From Thermococci archaeon (GTDB lineage Archaea > Methanobacteriota_B > Thermococci > Methanofastidiosales > B48-G16), in NCBI GenBank assembly GCA_030668905.1, contig DAOVEQ010000017.1:1-10192 (forward strand): a stretch of 10,192 nt of DNA, given 5' to 3'. The notes under the pieces were generated by a model. It saw only the letters and a list, made by a program, of their open reading frames with translations. It did not search any database and had not been told where the DNA came from. Positions 7,333 through 10,192 of the stretch are shown piece by piece. Each line of letters opens with the position of its first letter. Positions within the stretch are counted from its first letter, which is position 1. A program made the position numbers and the translations under genes.

Positions 7333-7342
7333 TTTTTATTTA
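7333..7342 (+). promoter_or_regulatory. TATA box for the alkyltransferase gene; T-run may also end rps8e
   Basis: TTTTTATTTA lies 5 bases after the rps8e stop and is centred about 24 bases before the ATG at 7362, with GAAAAC upstream as a possible BRE. No Shine-Dalgarno precedes the start, which suggests a leaderless mRNA. The same T-rich run is where an archaeal polymerase coming from rps8e could stop, so the 33-base gap may hold terminator and promoter in one. Confidence 0.6.
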
Positions 7343-7361
7343 ATGAGTAAGTAAGATAAAC

Positions 7362-7886
7362 ATGTACTATGGTCTTGACAGAGTCAAAACAGAAAAAAAG
7401 AAAGAACTTTATTCCTGTGTGATACTGGATGTCAAGATCTCTAAAATAATTCTTCCAGATTATTTAGAAAATATCCTCAAAATAATAAGAAAGAGTTATG
7501 TCAGATCTAAAAAAGCTGATAATCTAGCAAGAAAGGTAAACAGCTGGATAAATTATGGATTGTCATTCGATTATCCATTTGTTCTCAGAGGAAGCAAATT
7601 TGAAAAAAGAGTCTATAAACTTACGTTGAAGATCCCAAAAGGAAAGGTGGCGTCTTACAAACAAATAGCAGAGGCTCTTGATTCAAGGGCTTACAGGGCT
7701 GTCGGCAATGCAATGAAAAAAAATCCTGTTCCTTTATTAATTCCATGTCATAGGGTAGTTAACACGGATGGAAAACTAGGGGGATACGGCGGAGGATTAG
7801 CACTTAAAAAAAGGATACTGTATAAAGAAGGCGTGGAGGTAATAAATGGAAGAGTTCCTGAGAAATACTTTGTGAAGAAGATTTGA
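7362..7886 (+). CDS. ogt: Methylated-DNA-protein-cysteine methyltransferase (O6-alkylguanine-DNA alkyltransferase)
   Basis: This suicide repair protein moves alkyl groups from O6 of guanine to its own cysteine. The 174-residue sequence is typical of short archaeal forms without an Ada regulatory domain. An N-terminal domain with little conservation (about 1-75) precedes the catalytic domain: FEKRVYKLTLKIPKGKVASY (80-99), a helix-turn-helix DNA-binding part with the arginine finger in YRAVGNAMKKNP (R112), the active site PCHRVV with nucleophile C129, then GGYGGGLALKKRIL and the closing KEG glutamate (E156). All key residues are present. It starts 33 bases after rps8e behind its own TATA box, and its stop codon abuts that of the opposite-strand RDD reading frame with no base between. 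No alkylation-response genes are adjacent. Confidence 0.97.
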   Translation: MYYGLDRVKTEKKKELYSCVILDVKISKIILPDYLENILKIIRKSYVRSKKADNLARKVNSWINYGLSFDYPFVLRGSKFEKRVYKLTLKIPKGKVASYKQIAEALDSRAYRAVGNAMKKNPVPLLIPCHRVVNTDGKLGGYGGGLALKKRILYKEGVEVINGRVPEKYFVKKI

Positions 7887-8213
7887 TTAAAGTTTTACAA
7901 CTTTTATTTCCGTATACTTATCAATAAAACGCAGAGTTTTGTATTTTCTGCCGAGAATTACGTCTATAATCAAGGGAATTATAAAAGCCTTTGGAAAGTT
8001 CCGAACAGCAGCTTTTTTTATATTCATTTCTCCTACAGCTTTGATATCGAGCAAGGCTTTCCCCAATGTCTGTCCACCCTCGCTTTCAAAAATAGTCAAA
8101 TATATCCAGAAAACTAACAAGATCGTCAATATGTAGGACGGGGTGATAACAAATTCTTGTTGAATAATACCCGAAATTTTTATAGGAAAAATAAAATATA
8201 TTAAACTTACCAA
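7887..8213 (-). CDS. RDD-family membrane domain (C-terminal part of a split HTH-RDD protein)
   Basis: From the first usable ATG this frame gives 108 residues, but the frame is open further upstream (to at least about 8281) and encodes the missing front of the domain: ARRASAYFLDFLAVILV, which carries the Arg and Asp of the first RDD helix. The rest shows a second helix (about 24-42), the hallmark EGGQTLGKALLDIKAV, AAVRN with the conserved Arg, another helix, and the closing FIDKYTEIKVV. RDD domains are small helical membrane modules of poorly known function. Since an RDD domain without its first helix is unlikely to fold, and the preceding ORF ends in this region with an HTH, I read this as the second half of one gene broken by a frameshift rather than as an independent gene. 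Confidence 0.8.
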   Translation of the reverse strand: MVSLIYFIFPIKISGIIQQEFVITPSYILTILLVFWIYLTIFESEGGQTLGKALLDIKAVGEMNIKKAAVRNFPKAFIIPLIIDVILGRKYKTLRFIDKYTEIKVVKL

Positions 8214-8506
8214 AATAACTGCAAGGAAATCCAGGAAATATGCAGATGCTCTTCTTGCTGCAGAAGCCCCTCTATTTTTTCTGGGACCTGCTGCATTATT
8301 GAAAAAGCTCTCAATCCTTCATCTGTGAGTTTGTACAATCCTTTTTTATCTTTCTCGATCAAATCTTCCAACTTTTTCAAATGAAAATTAAGCTTTCCTG
8401 TATCTACATCTAATTCTTCCAGCATGTATGTGTATGTTACGCTATTTCTTGCAAGCATCTCGATAATTTTTCGCCTAATGGGATGATTAAGAGCTGAAAA
8501 CATCAT
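8207..8506 (-). CDS. ArsR-like winged helix-turn-helix protein (N-terminal part of a split HTH-RDD protein)
   Basis: The 99-residue frame has an ArsR-like winged helix: LNHPIRRKIIEML (6-18), a recognition helix around TGKLNFHLKKLEDL (36-49), and a wing ending in GLYKLTDEGL (56-65). After about residue 80 it runs on for 19 residues, ending in SWISLQLFW, that resemble no domain; the same DNA read in the -1 frame gives the start of an RDD domain. The intended product is therefore probably a membrane-anchored transcription regulator of about 206 residues. A soluble HTH alone could still work. The start overlaps the stop of the preceding gene (ATGA, 8503-8506), so the two are translationally coupled and it shares the promoter of the 152-residue membrane protein. 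Confidence 0.85.
   Translation of the reverse strand: MMFSALNHPIRRKIIEMLARNSVTYTYMLEELDVDTGKLNFHLKKLEDLIEKDKKGLYKLTDEGLRAFSIMQQVPEKIEGLLQQEEHLHISWISLQLFW
8262..8281 (-). other. Inferred frameshift site joining HTH and RDD frames
   Basis: The minus strand has a run of six A (8275-8280) and, after TAGA, a run of four G (8267-8270). Upstream the HTH frame is sensible; downstream the -1 frame encodes the RDD domain. One extra A in the A-run, or one extra G in the G-run, would fuse the two into one ORF with no stop. Homopolymer sequencing error, a true mutation or slippage could each explain it. Confidence 0.7.
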
Positions 8507-8961
8507 TGATTCTCTGGCTTACGTATATAAAAGAATTTTGTTGTTGGAAATTTAAAACGGTACAGAGTATAAAATGAGATACCACTGAAAAAAATATTGA
8601 AAAGTGAACTTATAATATTTGCAATATATACCCAAAAAGGATATTTTTCCCAGATTGCTGGAAGCTTACCATAATAAGCATTTACTAGTAAGTAAACCGA
8701 TCCAAAAAATGCCGTTATGAAAATATAGACCAAAAAAAATATAAATACATAATAAGCCCACTCTTTTCCCCTGTATGCGAAGATAATCAGTGCCAGGATT
8801 ATAATTGAGAAAAATATCCTAGAATAAAAGTTACTTCTTATAACACTCACTCCTTCAGGAATACCTATACCCATAGAGAAAAGCATGTTTTCTATAATTG
8901 CTATTAGAATAAATATGCCCCACAGATAAAAAACAACCTTCGCTCCTTTCTCGTAATTCAT
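8503..8961 (-). CDS. Four-helix membrane protein, single-module member of an unrecognised family
   Basis: This 152-residue protein has four membrane helices (about 8-28, 45-63, 68-95, 108-134). It starts MNYEKGAKVVFYLWGIF and has the motif AYRGKEWAYY (62-71) on a short loop between helices two and three. Both motifs recur in the same order in each half of the larger protein encoded at 9061-9954, so the two genes are paralogues built from one module. I know no function. The start lies 25.5 bases from a TATA box with no Shine-Dalgarno, so the mRNA is probably leaderless. The stop overlaps the HTH gene start, placing this membrane protein and a probable membrane-bound regulator in one operon; it may sense or transmit a signal to that regulator, which is inference. 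Confidence 0.85.
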   Translation of the reverse strand: MNYEKGAKVVFYLWGIFILIAIIENMLFSMGIGIPEGVSVIRSNFYSRIFFSIIILALIIFAYRGKEWAYYVFIFFLVYIFITAFFGSVYLLVNAYYGKLPAIWEKYPFWVYIANIISSLFNIFFSGISFYTLYRFKFPTTKFFYIRKPENQ

Positions 8962-8982
8962 GAAATTATTTAGATTTTCGCA

Positions 8983-8990
8983 TATTTATA
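8983..8990 (-). promoter_or_regulatory. TATA box for the 152-residue membrane protein operon
   Basis: On the minus strand the box reads TATAAATA, centred 25.5 bases before the ATG at 8961, preceded by an A-rich AAAAAAG BRE-like stretch. The sequence from AAAAAGT to AAATATG closely matches the promoter of the paralogous gene at 9977-9984. Confidence 0.75.
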
Positions 8991-8997
8991 CTTTTTT

Positions 8998-9011
8998 GAA
9001 AAGAAAAATTG
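8998..9011 (-). terminator. T-rich tract after the 297-residue membrane protein gene
   Basis: The minus strand reads CAATTTTTCTTTTC about 50 bases past the stop codon of the upstream gene and just ahead of the next TATA box. Such T-rich tracts end transcription in archaea. A similar AATTTTTC also stands upstream of the paralogous promoter, so it may instead be a duplicated promoter element. Confidence 0.35.
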
Positions 9012-9060
9012 TCAAAGGATGATAATTTTATTAGGCCCCTCATTTTTTGTTACTATTTAA

Positions 9061-9954
9061 TCAAGTACGTTGTTCATTTCTGACACTAAAAAGATCGTTG
9101 ACACTCTGGTTTACGTATAGGATATAGAGTGAAATACTGAAGGCAAGGAGCAAACAGAAAGAGGGAATAAAGAAATATAAAAATGTAGTTGTATCTCCTG
9201 AAGAATTACAGTAATATATCCCCTCAAATAGTTTAATCATGAACCCATAAGTCAGCCAGACCATAAAACCATGATAAGCCCATTTTTTTCTCTCATATGC
9301 AAAGATAACAAGTATGGGGATCCCGACACAGAAAATAACTGATAGTATGTTGTAATAGAGATCCGCTCCAAGGAATCTCGTGCCTTCAAAAGGGCTTTGC
9401 CAATATAGGATTTCAGTAAGATTGTTGATAAGTGTTACTATAGCAAATACACTCCATAGATAATAAATACTCTTTACTGCTTCCTTATAGTTCAATGGCA
9501 AAATAGACCTTTTATTCATATAAAGAATATAAATAGAGATGATACTGCCGGAGATCAGAAGAACTGACCAGACCAGAGATCCCCAGAAAAGATACATTTC
9601 AATATGTGGGGGTAATATGTGGGTAGTTCTATGCGCAAACATGACAGGTAAAAAAGATAGATTATCTATAAGACTGTAGAATAATAAAACTATGAAACCA
9701 TAATAGGCCCATTCTTTTTTCCTATAGGCAAGAACGATTAAGATCAGGGCTGCAATACCAATAACAACGTACCTGAGAAACGCGGAGTATGTAAACCATA
9801 GACAGACGGTATCACATGTTGTGTCTATATATCTGGCGATATATTCTGGGACCTCCTGACCAACGATAAGGATCTTCATGGTGAGGAATATGGATACCAT
9901 GTAATATACTCCCCACAAACCAAAAACAATCTTTAACACCCTCTCATAGTTCAT
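9061..9954 (-). CDS. Eight-helix membrane protein, tandem two-module member of an unrecognised family
   Basis: A 297-residue membrane protein with about eight helices in two homologous halves. Half one begins MNYERVLKIVFGLWGVY and has AYRKKEWAYYGF (76-87); half two begins LNYKEAVKSIYYLWSVF (154-170) and has AYERKKWAYHGF (219-230). Each half ends in a similar helix, IISIYILYMN and SISLYILYVN. Two cysteines (C47, C51) lie in the first loop of half one and C249 in half two. I do not recognise the family or function. An in-frame ATG at 9960 would add two residues, but ATG 9954 lies 26.5 bases from the TATA box, aligns with the start of the 152-residue paralogue and has no Shine-Dalgarno, as expected of a leaderless start. 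It is a single-gene unit upstream of its paralogue. Confidence 0.85.
   Translation of the reverse strand: MNYERVLKIVFGLWGVYYMVSIFLTMKILIVGQEVPEYIARYIDTTCDTVCLWFTYSAFLRYVVIGIAALILIVLAYRKKEWAYYGFIVLLFYSLIDNLSFLPVMFAHRTTHILPPHIEMYLFWGSLVWSVLLISGSIISIYILYMNKRSILPLNYKEAVKSIYYLWSVFAIVTLINNLTEILYWQSPFEGTRFLGADLYYNILSVIFCVGIPILVIFAYERKKWAYHGFMVWLTYGFMIKLFEGIYYCNSSGDTTTFLYFFIPSFCLLLAFSISLYILYVNQSVNDLFSVRNEQRT
9109..9492 (-). repeat. Membrane module, copy 2 of the tandem duplication
   Basis: This covers residues 155-282 of the 297-residue protein. NYKEAVKSIYYLW, AYERKKWAYHGF and LYILYVN occupy the same relative places as in copy 1. The linker between copies is only about seven residues, and the even number of helices per copy implies both have the same membrane orientation. 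Confidence 0.8.
9514..9951 (-). repeat. Membrane module, copy 1 of the tandem duplication
   Basis: This covers residues 2-147 of the 297-residue protein. It carries the NYE-x-LW entry motif, the AYRKKEWAYYGF loop motif and the IYILYMN exit helix. It aligns by eye with the whole 152-residue paralogue and with copy 2. Similarity is clear at the protein level but not obvious in the DNA, so the duplication is old. Confidence 0.8.
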
Positions 9955-9976
9955 GCACATGTTTATAATTTCTACA

Positions 9977-9984
9977 TATTTAAA
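9977..9984 (-). promoter_or_regulatory. TATA box for the 297-residue membrane protein gene
   Basis: On the minus strand the box reads TTTAAATA, centred 26.5 bases before ATG 9954, with AAAAAG immediately upstream. It matches the promoter of the 152-residue paralogue over AAAAAGTwTAAATATG, with a shared AATTTTTC further upstream. The spacing helps choose 9954 over 9960 as the start codon. Confidence 0.7.
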
Positions 9985-10049
9985 CTTTTTGAAAAATTAT
10001 CATTTTAGAACCCAACAGGTCTCTGCCATTTTTTTATCAATTTATCCGG

Positions 10050-10192
10050 CTATCCTATTTTCTTTAAAATTTTTGCAGTATCCTTGTTAACGAGTCCTTT
10101 TTCTCTCCTTTCAATTATAGCCATTTTTGGAATATGAAAAATTCTATGTTCATGTCAGTCCCAGCCGAAAAATTCGAATCCTTCTTCATCTA
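10050..10192 (-). pseudogene. C-terminal fragment of an unidentified minus-strand gene, perhaps degraded
   Basis: Read on the minus strand from base 10190, one frame encodes DEEGFEFFGWD, then a TGA (10155-10157), then 34 more codons including HEHRIFHIPKMAIIERR and VNKDTAKILKKIG before TAG at 10050-10052. The composition on both sides of the TGA looks like protein-coding sequence, so either a gene entering from the right ends at the TGA, or an older, longer gene has been broken by it (TGG to TGA would do). I do not recognise the protein. The rest of 9985-10049 shows no ORF. Confidence 0.35.

Noticed and set aside
8262..8281. Programmed -1 ribosomal frameshifting as the explanation of the HTH-RDD split
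   Set aside because: The zero-frame codons over the A6 run (GAA AAA ATA) do not form the usual X XXY YYZ slippery heptamer, and I see no clear downstream hairpin. Slippage at the A or G run cannot be excluded, but indel or error is simpler.
9030..9048. GC-rich AGGCCCCT followed by T residues as a hairpin terminator
   Set aside because: The possible stem is only about three base pairs and the T-run is on the plus strand, where no gene ends nearby.
10155..10157. TGA read as selenocysteine
   Set aside because: There is no recognisable selenoprotein family and no SECIS-like element visible nearby; a broken or normally ending gene is simpler.
1..10192. tRNA or rRNA genes, CRISPR arrays, insertion sequences, attachment sites
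   Set aside because: Looking on both strands I saw no tRNA-like arms, no regularly spaced repeats, no transposase-like ORF and no terminal inverted repeats.

Overview
This window is archaeal chromosomal DNA. It encodes ribosomal protein S8e and an archaeal-type Trm5 tRNA methyltransferase. It also encodes an MJ0882-like methyltransferase and a short archaeal-style O6-alkylguanine-DNA alkyltransferase. Upstream of first genes there are TATA boxes and no Shine-Dalgarno sequence. The DNA is AT-rich, and arginine is mostly AGA/AGG and isoleucine often ATA, a codon choice common in thermophilic archaea. I cannot name the lineage from the sequence alone. Genes are very tightly packed, with overlaps and zero-gap convergent stops.

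Left part (1-4050, plus strand) is one operon of the MoxR / DUF58 / DUF4129 type. It holds the tail of a DUF4129 protein cut by the window edge, a complete DUF4129 membrane protein, a two-helix membrane protein, a MoxR AAA+ ATPase, a DUF58 protein and a small polytopic membrane protein. All junctions overlap or are within 4 bases, and most have a readable Shine-Dalgarno. The last 135 bases at the left edge are a near-identical copy of the 3' end of the next gene, so the two DUF4129 genes are recent duplicates or are kept alike by gene conversion.

Centre (4051-7886): a MATE-family exporter on its own promoter converges with, and overlaps, a minus-strand pair (an MJ0882-like methyltransferase followed by Trm5). 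That pair diverges from ribosomal protein S8e. The divergent genes share one perfectly palindromic TATA box, with the two expected start points about 25 bases away on each side. An alkyltransferase follows S8e from its own promoter.

Right part (7887-10192, minus strand) is accessory-looking. It has two paralogous, unrecognised membrane proteins; the longer is an internal tandem duplication of the module that makes up the shorter, and their promoters are also alike. Next comes an ArsR-like helix-turn-helix ORF whose natural continuation, an RDD membrane domain, lies in the -1 frame, so a one-piece HTH-RDD regulator appears to be split by a frameshift. The right edge holds a fragment of another minus-strand gene, possibly degraded.

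A global pattern ties the window together. Genes that start transcription units have a TATA box centred 24-27 bases before the start codon and look leaderless, whereas most genes inside operons carry pieces of the GGAGGTGAT Shine-Dalgarno.
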